Positions 11,020 through 21,413 are shown, counted from the stretch's first letter. The stretch is DNA of 64,000 bases from CBCOTE01 sp965112965 (GCA_965112965.1 CBCOTE010000022.1:1-64000), one strand, 5' to 3'. Numbers and translations: made by a program. The notes: generated by a model not told the origin, from the sequence alone.

Positions 11020-12216
11020 TTATACTACACGCTTAGTACCACGCTGAGCAAGGGCGGATAGTATCTCAATAGAATTAGATTTCTTAGCCAGAAGAAGCAT
11101 AGCGGCAATGATGTAGGGTTTATAGCTGGCTTGCCGATAAAGGAGAGGACGGTAGCGATCAAAGATAGTAGCAGCTACCTCACCCTGAGAACATGAAACA
11201 CCGGTGATATCTGCAGGGAGACAATGAAGATAGAGGGCCTGGCCATGATTGGTAGTAGCCATACGCGCTTCGGTACATTCCCAGCCTAGGTGATCAGCGT
11301 TTTGGGACAGTAGTGCCTGCTCTAGAGCCTTAATTCCGTCCCAGTCACCAGCTACATAAAGGTCAGTACGTCGTTCCATGGCTGCGAAGGGAGCCCAACT
11401 TTTGGGATAGACAATATCAGCGCCAGCAAAAGCCTCATCCATGTCGTAGGTAGTATAAAAACTACCGCCACTATGCTCGGCACCCTTAGCGGCCATGGCC
11501 AGGACCTCGGGCATTAGTTCATAGCCTTTGGGGTGGGCTAGAGTAACATCCATCCCCAGACGAGTCATTAGGCCTATTATTCCTTGGGGTACAGAAAGTG
11601 GTTTACCGTAGGAAGGCGAATAGGCCCAGCTCATAGCAATTTTCTTGCCTTTAAGCTGTTCAACGCCACCGAAATAGTGCGCTATGTGGGCTAAATCAGC
11701 CATGCTCTGGGTAGGATGATCGAGATCGCACTGAAGATTAACAAGGACAGGTCGGTCGTAGAGCACGCCTTCATAGAAGCTCTGTTCCACAGCTACAGCA
11801 ACCTCGCGCATATAAGCATTGCCTTTGCCGATGAACATATCATCGCGGATGCCAATAGCGTCAGCCATAAAGCTGATCATAGTCGCGGTTTCGCGCACAG
11901 TTTCACCGTGGGCGATCTGGGACTTACCCTCGTCGAGATCTTGAACGACGAGACCTAAAAGATTACATGCGCTCACAAAACTGAAACGAGTACGGGTAGA
12001 ATTGTCACGAAAAATAGAAATGCCAAGACCAGAATCGAATATGCGGCAGGAAAGGCCACGCTCACGCAAGTCACGTAATATATCAGCAGCAATAAGAGTG
12101 GCTTTAAGTTCGGGCAAGGTTTTGTCCCACGTGAGAAGAAAATCCTTGTGGTACATGTCTCTAATATCCAGGCCGGCCAGACGGTGAATAGTTTCGTCGA
12201 TACGGACCAGGTCCAT
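11020..12216 (-). CDS. ygeW: YgeW-type carbamoyltransferase
   Basis: Knotted carbamoyltransferase (aspartate/ornithine transcarbamylase superfamily) of 398 residues, matching the YgeW family. The carbamoyl-phosphate site is STRTR (73-77) with HPTQ (167-170), and HCLP (331-334) matches the amino-substrate loop of the OTC side. ATG at 12216 has AAGGAG at ideal spacing; the longer frame to 12294 would run into the carbamate kinase gene and is rejected. It is third in a leftward operon after ygeY and the kinase, 37 nt from the latter. YgeW proteins are proposed to cleave a ureido amino acid by phosphorolysis to carbamoyl phosphate plus an amine, and the adjacent carbamate kinase fits that catabolic direction. 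The substrate here is inferred, possibly ureido-2,3-diaminopropionate. Confidence 0.88.
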   Translation of the reverse strand: MDLVRIDETIHRLAGLDIRDMYHKDFLLTWDKTLPELKATLIAADILRDLRERGLSCRIFDSGLGISIFRDNSTRTRFSFVSACNLLGLVVQDLDEGKSQIAHGETVRETATMISFMADAIGIRDDMFIGKGNAYMREVAVAVEQSFYEGVLYDRPVLVNLQCDLDHPTQSMADLAHIAHYFGGVEQLKGKKIAMSWAYSPSYGKPLSVPQGIIGLMTRLGMDVTLAHPKGYELMPEVLAMAAKGAEHSGGSFYTTYDMDEAFAGADIVYPKSWAPFAAMERRTDLYVAGDWDGIKALEQALLSQNADHLGWECTEARMATTNHGQALYLHCLPADITGVSCSQGEVAATIFDRYRPLLYRQASYKPYIIAAMLLLAKKSNSIEILSALAQRGTKRVV

Positions 12217-12253
12217 GTGATGCTCCTTGATGAGTTTAGTCGATATGTATAAG

Positions 12254-13213
12254 TTAAGGTATAATGTGAGTTCCAACACCGCGGGAGATAGCATCGGCTA
12301 GGTGTTCAGGGCCGGTGATGACAACGCGGCGGCCTCCACCTTTGATAAAATTTAGGGCAGCACGGATCTTAGGAGCCATACTGCCTGGGGCAAAGTGTCC
12401 CTGATCCAAAAAACGTTCCATGTCCGCTGCCGATACCTGGCCCAAGGTAGTAGCTAAGGGAGTGCCATAATTGAGACTGACCTGTTCCACAGCGGTGGAG
12501 ATAGTAAGCAACTCCGCGCCTAAAGCCGTAGCCAGCAAACTGGAGGTCAGGTCTTTATCGATGACCGCGTCACATCCTTCTAGACCCCGTTCTGTGGCTA
12601 CCACGGGAATACCTCCACCACCGGCGGCCACCACGTGAAAGCCTCCGGTCACCAAAGCGTTGATGGCCGATAGTTCCACGATCTCCACAGGTACCGGAGA
12701 AGGTACTACCCGCCGAAAACCACGCTGAGCATCCTCTTTAAGAATCCAGTCTGGATGTAAACGAGTGAGTTCTGGAAGCTGTTCGGAGGTATAAAACTCG
12801 CCGATAGGCTTATCCGGATCAGCGAAACCAGGGTCATCGGCGGCCACACATACCTGTGTGATCAATGTAACAACACGACGACGAATTTCTGGCAGACAGC
12901 GGCGAGCCAAAGTGTTGTTGAGAGCCTGTTGAATCTGATAGCCTAGGGCACCTTGGGTGTCGGCTACACATGAGACAAGGGGCACAATATGCAGGCCTGC
13001 CACCTCCCGGGCGATCTCTGAACGTAGCATGATAAAACCTACTTGTGGCCCGTTGCCATGGGTAACCACCACCCGCCAGCCCAAGTCTATTAGGTCAGCT
13101 ACGTGCTCAGCAGTCGCACAGATAGCGCGATACTGATCGGCTACAGTGCACATATCTCGCCGTTTGATAAGCGAGTTACCTCCAATAGCGACCACGGCGA
13201 GGCGCTCGATCAT
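12254..13213 (-). CDS. arcC: Carbamate kinase
   Basis: Transfers phosphate from carbamoyl phosphate to ADP, giving ATP, ammonia and CO2. The protein is 319 residues, normal for ArcC/YqeA. Visible motifs are VVAIGGNSLIKR at the N-terminus, THGNGPQVG, the glycine-rich AAGGGGIPVV and the nucleotide-site segment DKDLTSSLLA. It starts 3 nt after the stop of the ygeY-like gene and is followed by the ygeW-like gene, so the three are one operon. In that setting it would harvest the carbamoyl phosphate made by the transferase as ATP, a substrate-level energy gain. In ygeWXY loci of other bacteria the kinase is called yqeA; the two families cannot be separated by eye. Confidence 0.92.
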   Translation of the reverse strand: MIERLAVVAIGGNSLIKRRDMCTVADQYRAICATAEHVADLIDLGWRVVVTHGNGPQVGFIMLRSEIAREVAGLHIVPLVSCVADTQGALGYQIQQALNNTLARRCLPEIRRRVVTLITQVCVAADDPGFADPDKPIGEFYTSEQLPELTRLHPDWILKEDAQRGFRRVVPSPVPVEIVELSAINALVTGGFHVVAAGGGGIPVVATERGLEGCDAVIDKDLTSSLLATALGAELLTISTAVEQVSLNYGTPLATTLGQVSAADMERFLDQGHFAPGSMAPKIRAALNFIKGGGRRVVITGPEHLADAISRGVGTHIIP

Positions 13214-13216
13214 GAC

Positions 13217-14455
13217 TTATCGTCCTGGAGTTGATGAGTTAGGATTCAGGTTTAGATAACTATCCGGTAGAGCGGCGTATAAGGCGGCGGCACGCACAAG
13301 ATCAGATTTCCATGTCTTCTCATTGGGGGCGTGGGCCTGGTGTTCCTTACCCGGACCAAAACCAACCACGGGGATGTTAAACATACCCATAATACTCACA
13401 CCGTTGGTAGAGAAAGTCCATTTATCTACTCGTGGAATCTCCTGGAATAGCATCCGGTAAGCGTCCACGGCAGCGTGACAGGCGGCATGATCTTCGGGCA
13501 GTATCCAAGTGGGGAAAAAACAATCCGTAGGATAGACTAGGCCGGTCCAAGAAGGCCGTTCATAAGTATACATAGATACCCGGGCCTTATCTCCGATGGC
13601 CATCACAGACGGCAACGCACGTATCTGAGCTATGGCAAGATTGTTATCTTCCCCGACAGTTAAACGACGATCGATAGATACCGAACAGCCGTCAGCAACA
13701 GCGCAACGCGAAGGCGAAGAAAAAAAGATCTCCGAGATCGTGAGGGTGCCCTTACCTAAAAATGGGTCTTCAGTCAAACGCAAAGCCAATGCTTCCAGCT
13801 CTTGAATGATACGCCCCATGCGAAAAATGGCATTGTCACCGCGTTCTGGAGCCGAACCATGGGCGCTCACGCCAGCCACGTCTACACGGATCTCCATACG
13901 ACCGCGCTGGCCGCGATAAATACAGCCGTCTGTAGGCTCTGTACAAATCACAAACTCTGGCCGGATTTTTTTTTCTCTGATGAGATATTGCCAGCACAGG
14001 CCGTCACAGTCCTCTTCCTGCACTGTGCCGACCATGGCCACGGTATACTCCCGAGCCAGACCTAGTTCCTTGATAATTTTACCGGCATAGACCATGGCAG
14101 CCATGCCGCCTTCTTGGTCGCTGGCTCCTCGGCCACCAATGGTTTCGGCGTCCTCGTAGCCTTTATAAGGATCGAACTGCCAGTTGGCTTGGTTACCTAC
14201 GCCCACAGTATCCACATGGGCATCAAAGGCAACCAGACGTGGCCCAGTACCCAAATATCCAAGTATGTTGCCCATAGGATCGATCTCTATACGATCAAAA
14301 CCTACAGCTTCCATCTCAGCTTTGATACGACGAATAACCGCCTCTTCCTGACAAGATTCGCTAGGCAACCGAATCATATCCCGCAGAAAGCGAGTCATAT
14401 CTGGCAAATAACGCTGAGCAAGATCATTAATAGCGGCGACAGGAATAGTTATCAT
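13217..14455 (-). CDS. ygeY: YgeY-type M20 metallohydrolase
   Basis: Zinc-dependent amidohydrolase of the M20/ArgE family, 412 residues. Metal and catalytic residues are visible: H80 and D82 in FDAHVDTVG, D113 in RGASDQEGG, the catalytic Glu pair in TVQEEDCDG (about 147-148), the Glu in CTEPTDG, and the late His in KEHQAHAPNE. This spacing and the RGASDQEGGMAAM segment fit the YgeY group, which comparative genomics has linked to selenium-dependent molybdenum hydroxylase loci. GGAGGAG precedes the ATG by about 12 nt. It is the first gene of the leftward operon with carbamate kinase and ygeW. It probably hydrolyses a carbamoyl or ureido amino acid; the exact substrate is inferred. Confidence 0.88.
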   Translation of the reverse strand: MITIPVAAINDLAQRYLPDMTRFLRDMIRLPSESCQEEAVIRRIKAEMEAVGFDRIEIDPMGNILGYLGTGPRLVAFDAHVDTVGVGNQANWQFDPYKGYEDAETIGGRGASDQEGGMAAMVYAGKIIKELGLAREYTVAMVGTVQEEDCDGLCWQYLIREKKIRPEFVICTEPTDGCIYRGQRGRMEIRVDVAGVSAHGSAPERGDNAIFRMGRIIQELEALALRLTEDPFLGKGTLTISEIFFSSPSRCAVADGCSVSIDRRLTVGEDNNLAIAQIRALPSVMAIGDKARVSMYTYERPSWTGLVYPTDCFFPTWILPEDHAACHAAVDAYRMLFQEIPRVDKWTFSTNGVSIMGMFNIPVVGFGPGKEHQAHAPNEKTWKSDLVRAAALYAALPDSYLNLNPNSSTPGR

Positions 14456-14784
14456 ATAAGAATTAATCTCCTCCGTAATTTAAGAAAATTTATTGTAACT
14501 AAACTTTTAAGCAAAGACAGGGCCAACCTAAATATAAGAGCTAACCGACAGCCTAATACGACACTAGAAACAGCACGACGGCCGTTTGTTCGCCCATATA
14601 AATCCTTCGCATATTGAGTAATTTCGTATTATGAGAAGTATTATAACTAAATTTATCGGTAAAAATTCTCATTGTGATAATAAATTTATATAATAATAGC
14701 CGTCTGCCGTGGTCTGACGATCCGGCATGACGCTTGCTGAGAACATAGTTTGCTGCTGCATATATAGCCCGTCGAGGAATGCCA
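14456..14784. promoter_or_regulatory. Divergent promoter region of the ureide cluster
   Basis: This 329-nt gap separates the leftward ygeY operon from the rightward PLP-enzyme pair and must carry both promoters. For the rightward pair I see TTCTCA (14666-14671), a 17-nt spacer and a perfect TATAAT (14689-14694), which would leave a leader of about 84 nt. The strand between 14640 and 14695 is very A/T-rich. I could not pick out a clear leftward promoter or an operator. Confidence 0.5.
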
Positions 14785-16380
14785 ATGATAAGTCTTTACT
14801 GTCCCGCCTGTAATCGAGATTACGATCCGGTAGTCGGTCTTTTTGTCTGCCCGGTTCGATTCGGTGCAAACGGAGACGACAGTCGAGAGCATGTCCTGGA
14901 CCTACGCCTAGCCTTTGCCATAGACAGCGCTAATACTCGACGCTCCCTTGCCGAAACCCTGGCCACGGACTGGCAACAGTATCCGGACGACCCCATAATG
15001 GCATTTGCGGCTACGTCCGTAACACGACAGATAGTAGGATCAACTCGACACGCAGAGCTAGCGGCCCAACTCCAAGAGGGATTAGCCCAAAACGAAAGAA
15101 TGGCTCTACGAGTGACACCCCTGACTCCAGCACCCGAGCTAGCTATGGCCATCAATCATACTGGACCATTGCGAATCAAAAATGAAACCGGACAAGTGAC
15201 AGGCTCGCATAAAGTACGGCACTTGGCTGGAACGCTGCTCTACCTAGAAGCACTAGAATACATGAGAACACTGTCGGAAAAGTCTGGTTGCACAAGCTAC
15301 AGGGCGCCTTGCACGGTTGCAGCTTTTCGGCCGGAGTTAGCCATCTACAGCTGTGGCAATGCAGCATTGGCCGCAGCCGCCATTGCCCGTGCCAACGGCC
15401 GCGTGCTACGTTGTTTCGTGCCGCCGGATGTTTGTCCTGAGGTAGCCCAGTTACTATCCGAACGCGGCGCCCGGGTGGAAATCATGCCGAGACAGACTAC
15501 GGGCGGCGGCGATCCATGCTATGTAGCATTCCGTGCCGCGGTCACCGCTGGAGCCGTACCCTTCTCCTGTTCCGGCCGGGACAACTGGACGCACCTAGAT
15601 ATCGGCCGGACCCTCGGCTATGAAACGCTACTACAATGGCAAACATCTGGAGGCTTTCCGGATCACCTAATGCTTCAAGTGGGTGGAGGAGGGTTGGCTC
15701 GGGCAGTAGCTCTGGCAGCCAGAGAATTAGCCGCTATAGGCCTTACCTCAGGCCTCCCTAAAGTGCACGTCTGCCAAACCGTGGGGGCATTCCCCTTCGT
15801 ACGCGCATGGTTGATGTTGCTGGCCGATGTGACAGCAGCTGCCGGACTGCCCTTCAACATTGAAACCTACCGATCCACAGCACCCGGTGCCGACCCCAAA
15901 GCAGCTCTGGCAGGACTGCAGTCTTTTCAAGAGGCGCGTTTTCACGAGATCCTCGCTGCATCGGCTTTTTCTGCAGCGCATTTCAAGAGCTCAGCCGTGC
16001 AGCATACACTGGCTCGAGCCATCCGCGAGCCAGGGCGCTATCACCGGGCCTGGGACGGCACAACCCCACGCAGTCTAGCCCAAGGCATCCTCGATGATGA
16101 AACTTACGACTGGTACGGCCTGGCCACGGCTATGTTAGCCTCGGGCGGCATAGCTGTAATTGTATCCGAGTCTCTGGTGACTGAGGCGTACAATCTGGCC
16201 CGGACCCATACGGATATTCCAGTTTCAGCGACTGGTAGCGCCGGCTTGGCTGGGCTTATGGCTCTGCGCCGTCTAGGTGCTATTACCCCAAACGACAGTG
16301 TGGGTCTGTTCTTCACCGGCTTAGACCTCTGCCCCTCCAACCATCTCAGGCCGGTCCCTCAAATGATTCCCAACTCTTAA
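14785..16380 (+). CDS. Threonine-synthase-like PLP enzyme of the ureide cluster
   Basis: Fold-type II PLP enzyme of 531 residues, related to threonine synthase but not the housekeeping copy. A short N-terminal Cys module (C6, C9, C22) recalls the zinc-ribbon-like start of some threonine synthases. The Schiff-base lysine is K143 in TGSHKVRHL, followed by SCGNAALAAAAIA and a glycine-rich phosphate loop VGGGGLARA. ATG at 14785 is preferred to 14779 because GAGGA at 14774-14778 is 6 nt before it. It is followed after 10 nt by a second PLP enzyme and faces the ygeY-arcC-ygeW operon. In the E. coli locus a single PLP lyase, YgeX (diaminopropionate ammonia-lyase), holds this place, so I infer a beta-eliminating or ammonia-releasing role. 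The real reaction is unknown. Confidence 0.75.
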   Translation: MISLYCPACNRDYDPVVGLFVCPVRFGANGDDSREHVLDLRLAFAIDSANTRRSLAETLATDWQQYPDDPIMAFAATSVTRQIVGSTRHAELAAQLQEGLAQNERMALRVTPLTPAPELAMAINHTGPLRIKNETGQVTGSHKVRHLAGTLLYLEALEYMRTLSEKSGCTSYRAPCTVAAFRPELAIYSCGNAALAAAAIARANGRVLRCFVPPDVCPEVAQLLSERGARVEIMPRQTTGGGDPCYVAFRAAVTAGAVPFSCSGRDNWTHLDIGRTLGYETLLQWQTSGGFPDHLMLQVGGGGLARAVALAARELAAIGLTSGLPKVHVCQTVGAFPFVRAWLMLLADVTAAAGLPFNIETYRSTAPGADPKAALAGLQSFQEARFHEILAASAFSAAHFKSSAVQHTLARAIREPGRYHRAWDGTTPRSLAQGILDDETYDWYGLATAMLASGGIAVIVSESLVTEAYNLARTHTDIPVSATGSAGLAGLMALRRLGAITPNDSVGLFFTGLDLCPSNHLRPVPQMIPNS

Positions 16381-16390
16381 GGAGCTTTGC

Positions 16391-17806
16391 ATGGCCATTT
16401 CCTTAACTCGCGATATTGCCCATACCAGAACAATGTGTCCAACCTTCACCGAAATGCTAGACCCTTCTCGCATTGATCCAGACCTGCGCCGCCGGGCTAT
16501 AGCCGCCAAGAATACCGATCCGCTGGACCCCGTCAATTTTTTTAACATCACCTGGAAAGACGAAGCGGACGAAGTACAACATTTTGTGTTACCCGAAGCT
16601 CTCACGGGAGTGGCAGCACCCATTGTATGTCTTTACGGTAAGGAGTTCCCAACTGGCAGCCACAAGGTAGGCGCTACATATTCGACTCTGGTAGAACAAC
16701 TAGTGACCGGAGCAGTTGAACCCGGCCGACATGTGACGGTCTGGCCAAGTACGGGCAACTATGGCATTGGAGGCGCCTGGGTTGGTGGCCGTATGGGTTT
16801 CGAGTCCGTAGTGGTGCTGCCCGCAGAGATGAGTACTGAACGTTTTGAACGTATCCAGGCCTACGGCGGCCGCATCATCGCCACACCAGGCGGTGAATCT
16901 AACGTCAAAGAAATATACGATAAATGCAAAGAACTCACTGCAGGTAACCCGACGCTAGTGCGGGTGATGAACCAATTCGAAGCCCTGAGCAACTACCGAT
17001 TCCACTCCTACGTTACTGGCGGTTCAGCAGCCGAGCTAGCAGAGACATTGATGACGCGCGGCATAGGTAAAGGCCGAGTAGCTGCTTTCGTCTCAGCTAT
17101 GGGCTCCGCTGGTACAATCGGAGCCGGCGACACGCTTAAAGAACGCTGGCCCGATTGCCGTATCATAGGCCTAGAACCTATCCAATGTCCCACACTCTAC
17201 CAGAACGGCTACGGCAACCATGATATCCAGGGTATCGGGGACAAACATGCCACCTGGATCCACAACGTCCTAAATATGGACGCTATTATGTGTCTGGACG
17301 ATCTTTCCTGCAAATTGGGATTACAATTATTGGTAGAGACAGCCGGACAAGAACTGCTACGCTCAGCCGGAATCATGGCCGAACAAGCCACATACCTAAG
17401 ATCCTACATAGGCATTTCTGGGATTTGCAACATTTTAGGCGCCATCAAGACAGCAAAATATTTTGGCTTCAACAAAGACGACCTGATCATTACAGTATGC
17501 ACAGACAGCATCGACCGTTACCACTCAGTGCTAGCCCGTCTAACTAAAGAGCACGGCGCCATGGACCATCATGAGGCAGCTTGCCGCCTGAAGCGCATCT
17601 TTCACGGCCAGGGGTTGGACTGGATCGAAGAAGGCACCATGGTCAACCGAGAGCGCTGGCATAATATCAAATATTACACCTGGGTGGAGCAGCAAGGCAA
17701 GAGTATAACCGAACTGGATGCCCAACGTAGCCAGGCTTGGTGGCAAGAACAGCGCAGCCTAGTAACTGAAACCGACCGTCGCATAGCGACCTGGCGACAG
17801 ATGTAA
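16391..17806 (+). CDS. Fold-type II PLP enzyme paired with the ureide cluster
   Basis: PLP-dependent enzyme of 471 residues in the cysteine-synthase/tryptophan-synthase-beta fold. The Schiff-base lysine is K92 in FPTGSHKVGATYS; STGNYGIGGAW (about 120) binds the substrate carboxylate and AMGSAGTIGAGD binds the cofactor phosphate. The start is firm: TAAGGAG spans the upstream stop and the ATG is 6 nt after GGAG. The gap to the previous gene is 10 nt, so the pair is one operon. It lacks the YgeX-type lysine context and is not an obvious diaminopropionate ammonia-lyase. I infer a lyase that could do the same job with its partner, for instance releasing ammonia from an amino acid produced by the hydrolase and carbamoyltransferase. 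Function unproven. Confidence 0.78.
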   Translation: MAISLTRDIAHTRTMCPTFTEMLDPSRIDPDLRRRAIAAKNTDPLDPVNFFNITWKDEADEVQHFVLPEALTGVAAPIVCLYGKEFPTGSHKVGATYSTLVEQLVTGAVEPGRHVTVWPSTGNYGIGGAWVGGRMGFESVVVLPAEMSTERFERIQAYGGRIIATPGGESNVKEIYDKCKELTAGNPTLVRVMNQFEALSNYRFHSYVTGGSAAELAETLMTRGIGKGRVAAFVSAMGSAGTIGAGDTLKERWPDCRIIGLEPIQCPTLYQNGYGNHDIQGIGDKHATWIHNVLNMDAIMCLDDLSCKLGLQLLVETAGQELLRSAGIMAEQATYLRSYIGISGICNILGAIKTAKYFGFNKDDLIITVCTDSIDRYHSVLARLTKEHGAMDHHEAACRLKRIFHGQGLDWIEEGTMVNRERWHNIKYYTWVEQQGKSITELDAQRSQAWWQEQRSLVTETDRRIATWRQM

Positions 17807-20800
17807 ACGGGATAATAAGACCCATTTGCCTAAAAAATCCTATGTCGCTAATCATGAAGGCTTATATGATTAAGATTGACTAGTTCCAGCAGACATTCAA
17901 AAAATCTTAGCATCTATCTTTTTGAACAGCACAGGCCGACTATGTGCCGTGATAAAACTGCGCGTCTAGTTCATATTGCCTATCTGGTCCAAAAGTTACT
18001 TGTGGAGTTCAAGGCTAACACATATTTTGCTAATATTTTTACCCCAGAGAATGTTAGACAGAAAATGGAACAGTACCATTGGCATCAATCCGCCACGCCA
18101 AAAAAAAATGAGTCTCAACCAGCTATACTTTAACGGTTTTGGATAAAGCCTACTAAGTCCAGGTCGCACTTGCTGAAAAAGTTATGGCCTACTCACCCTC
18201 ACTTAAAAACTTCAACGACCAGTCTACCCCATGCCAATTTACACTGTCTAAACAAGTTTAGGCCTGGGGCGGATTGGGTCCGCTAGATCATTTTCAGCCT
18301 TATCCAGAGACTCAAAAAATATATTGGTAGAGTATAGCCTAATCAGCTCGACATACTATCCGACGAAAAACCAATAATCGAGAGAAGATTATACAAACTT
18401 ATATCCAGCATCCCGCACGTTTTGCCGATGGCCCACTTCACAAAAAAAAAGTCTGTATACGTTGGAACCATGAAGAATGGGATGTCAGCAGACATAAAAA
18501 CAAAATATTCTTGCAAGATTAAATGGTTAGCCATGCTGCTGTAATACGTATAACGTGCTACTTTTCATATTCGATTTCCTAGGGAAATCGGTATCGTTCT
18601 TTTCGCCCTCACGACAGAACCGAAAAAGTTTACTACACTAGGCCCCAGCAGTATCGTCTTCCAAATGGTATTAAAAAAAATAAAACCATATATATATATT
18701 GACTATTGACGCCCTATCCGTAAAATTTCTGCCTTCCCGGCCACCCCCCCCTCTAGCCATGTGATTAATTCGATAAAAGCACTCAGCGTTTATATTTTGT
18801 CGTTAGTAATAAACTACACATCTTGGCCAACTTGCCGTAATTTATAGTGCCTAAGGCATAGTTTTGGTTTATATATTATAATCAGTTTTTTTTGCCAGAA
18901 CTTAAATAAAAAAAACACCACATACTGTCGTTATTCATTATTGGAATAGTATCTGCCCGGCAACGCTGCTATCCTTAAGATTTCGTCTCTTTCCGAATAT
19001 GTTACAGACCTCGCCATGATCTCTCCCCAGGCCCGGCCATGACAAAATGAGAACAAAAAATAACAAAAAATGCTTTTTCGGTCACCCCTGCTTGCTCTCA
19101 CCCCTCCCGATTAAGCCTCCAGGCCATCTATTTTCGCTCTCCACCCATTACGTCACGATAAACGACCAAATAGCTCGGCTTAGCTTATAACTGCCCATCG
19201 TGCCTCTTCTAAAAAAATAATCCAGATCCGGGCCACTTACTGCCATAATTCGAGTTAGCCATATAGAAGAATACCACCTGCCTTAGTCGGAAACACTGTT
19301 GTATCTCACTAATATGAGCCGTTATGTTCTCACCCAACTAGACTGACTCTCTTCTACTCGAACAGGCTGAACAATATAGAAATTACAACTGCACGTAGTA
19401 ATTATTCTCATAGGCATACGCATAATGACCGGCCACAACATATAACTTTCGGTAATAATCTCCGTAGCGCAAGGTTAGGTCGGATTACCAAAGCTGTTGA
19501 GCCAGAAATTAGAGTCATTACCATCACTACCATCAGCACACATCGCGCCATCACTCTAGCAACTAACCCCGGACCGGAGCTTAGGCACGTTCACCAAAAA
19601 ATTAAATAGCAGTGCCCAGCTGGTGTATTAGTGGCAAGGAAAGGTTCGAGCTTAAAGTATCTTACCCCGATAAGCCGTAATGCCGGATACAAAAAAAATT
19701 CCATGCAGAAAGCCATCACTTCGCCTCGGTGAAATATTTTTAACCAGATTATAGCTAAGCACCAGACCGCCTACCCACAACGGAAGCATGTCAGCAAGGG
19801 CCAGACATTATTGATGTCCAGAATATCAAGCTGTAAACTAGAACTCATGCAGAGCATAATACGCATATCCTGCATATGGAATGCTTACCACCACCGAGAA
19901 CGCTTAACTCCTTAAAAAATGCATGTACTGGCTTCCAGTTAGGATGGCTAAACTCGCCACCGTACAGGACATGTCTACAATGTGCAGCTGTTCCAAAACT
20001 TTCTCGTTTTTGGACATCCAGCTGAAGCACCTGGATGGAACCATTTTGCACCCGAGTCACCTTCCACATCGCTTGATTAGATTTTTTTTCATACTCCGGG
20101 ACTGATAAGTACTCGCCCTATTCATGCTCCTCCTTTTTTATCTCTATTTCATCGAAAATCCAGACTTTACCCGCCGGCTTGACGCAGAGCAATCTCCTTG
20201 AACTGAGCACATAACCTGCGCTGCGCTGCCTTGATTGATTAATTGATTATATGTTACACTTCAAACACCCCGCCAATCGCAACGAGACTCGAAGCCTTAC
20301 TGTGGCCAATCTATTTCGCCAACGCCCCTTCTTCCTCCATGGCGACCTACTCATCGATATTTACTTGACAGCTCTCACTTCACTGTTCTCAATATCTCCT
20401 TGACATGCATAGGTTTATATGCTTTTCTCGGGAGCTTTCGGTCTCTATAATTAGGACTTCAGGCATCTGCCCGACAGACGTAGCTCAGTCTCTATTGGCC
20501 CAGACCAATCCATCACGACCGTGGGCTGGCTATTTATTCTAGAAATTCTTCACGTTAGTGTAACTGCTGCTATGGCTACGACCATACTCGACATCGCAAT
20601 AAGCCAATAACGTATCCGCCAATAAAGATAACAACGAAAATAAACGATAGGAAAATTTATTCAAAGAAATCTCAACTACTCTCTTTCTCATATATCTCAG
20701 AAAAATTTTAACTTGTATCAGTAATAAATTGCAATTATCGCCCACGCAAAACTAAAGGTAGGCTGTATCGTTACCAAACCAGTCGAACTTCATTACATAT

Positions 20801-20855
20801 TTTTCTCGACGCTAACGGACAGTAAATCGAAAAATCTGCGTCTATGGAGTCATGT
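17807..20855. other. 3 kb eroded spacer
   Basis: No intact gene. A frame of 85 codons on the + strand at 17876-18133 is gene-like over part of its length but starts at TTG without a ribosome binding site and I cannot name it. A - strand frame at 19845-20069 is similar. A perfect short inverted repeat lies at 18572-18590. There is a run of eight C near 18743 and many A runs. Most of this looks like decayed coding sequence. Confidence 0.5.
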
Positions 20856-21413
20856 ATGCAAAAGATGATAACGATCATATTAGTTCTAGCGGCCCTGCTG
20901 GTCATAACCTTACCTGACCATGCTAAGGCTATCACCGAGACCGCCATACAACGCTGGCTGCGAGCCCTAGAATTACCAGGTTTTAAGCGTATAGGCGTGT
21001 ACAACGAATTTCATCCCGACGACGGCAATCTAGTGGCTACCTTCTCCGGAACTGGTGGTAAACTTCTTTTCGTCTCGGTCATCGACCTAACACGTAAAAG
21101 CCGGTTCGGATTCAAGCGCAACGCCCAAGACATGGTTGAACACGGCGCCAAACGGCTGATCAAACAACAGCAACTCAAGGGCCGTACCTGGTGGTCTGAC
21201 AATACGACCTACCCCATAGCTGCTGCAGACATAACTCAAAATATAAAACTGACCATAATGGGCTACCAAGGAGTCCTCATGATCGATCTGCCCGCACTCA
21301 TAGAAATGTTACCCATAGAATTGTTGACCTCCTACGCCAAAATGGCACACACCCCGCAGCGGCCCATCAGGCGTCCGGCCGGTCACAAAATAGACGATTT
21401 TGTCTACAACTAG
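20856..21413 (+). CDS. Small exported protein of unknown function
   Basis: Predicted 185-residue protein. Residues 1-21 or so form a signal peptide (MQKMITIILVLAALLVIT, then a likely cleavage after DHAKA), so it is exported to the periplasm. The mature part is mixed alpha/beta with no motif I recognise and no cysteines; it ends in a Pro/Arg-rich stretch (PQRPIRRPAG). Three ATGs are possible; GGAG at 20846-20849 sits 6 nt before the ATG at 20856, which decides the start. The codon pattern is that of its intact neighbours and the frame is clean in an eroding region, so the gene is probably under selection. It has no operon partner. Confidence 0.75.
   Translation: MQKMITIILVLAALLVITLPDHAKAITETAIQRWLRALELPGFKRIGVYNEFHPDDGNLVATFSGTGGKLLFVSVIDLTRKSRFGFKRNAQDMVEHGAKRLIKQQQLKGRTWWSDNTTYPIAAADITQNIKLTIMGYQGVLMIDLPALIEMLPIELLTSYAKMAHTPQRPIRRPAGHKIDDFVYN

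Noticed and set aside
14549..14564. TAATACGACACTA, similar to a phage T7 promoter and repeated near 23758
   Set aside because: Not the T7 consensus; a shared stretch of about 14 nt is expected by chance in 64 kb.
14114..14617. Open frame of 167 codons opposite ygeY
   Set aside because: Lies antisense to the start of an identified gene with clear catalytic motifs and has no domain of its own.
17876..18133. Open frame of 85 codons after the PLP pair
   Set aside because: Starts at TTG without ribosome binding site and has no known domain. Part of it may be a remnant, but I cannot support a gene.
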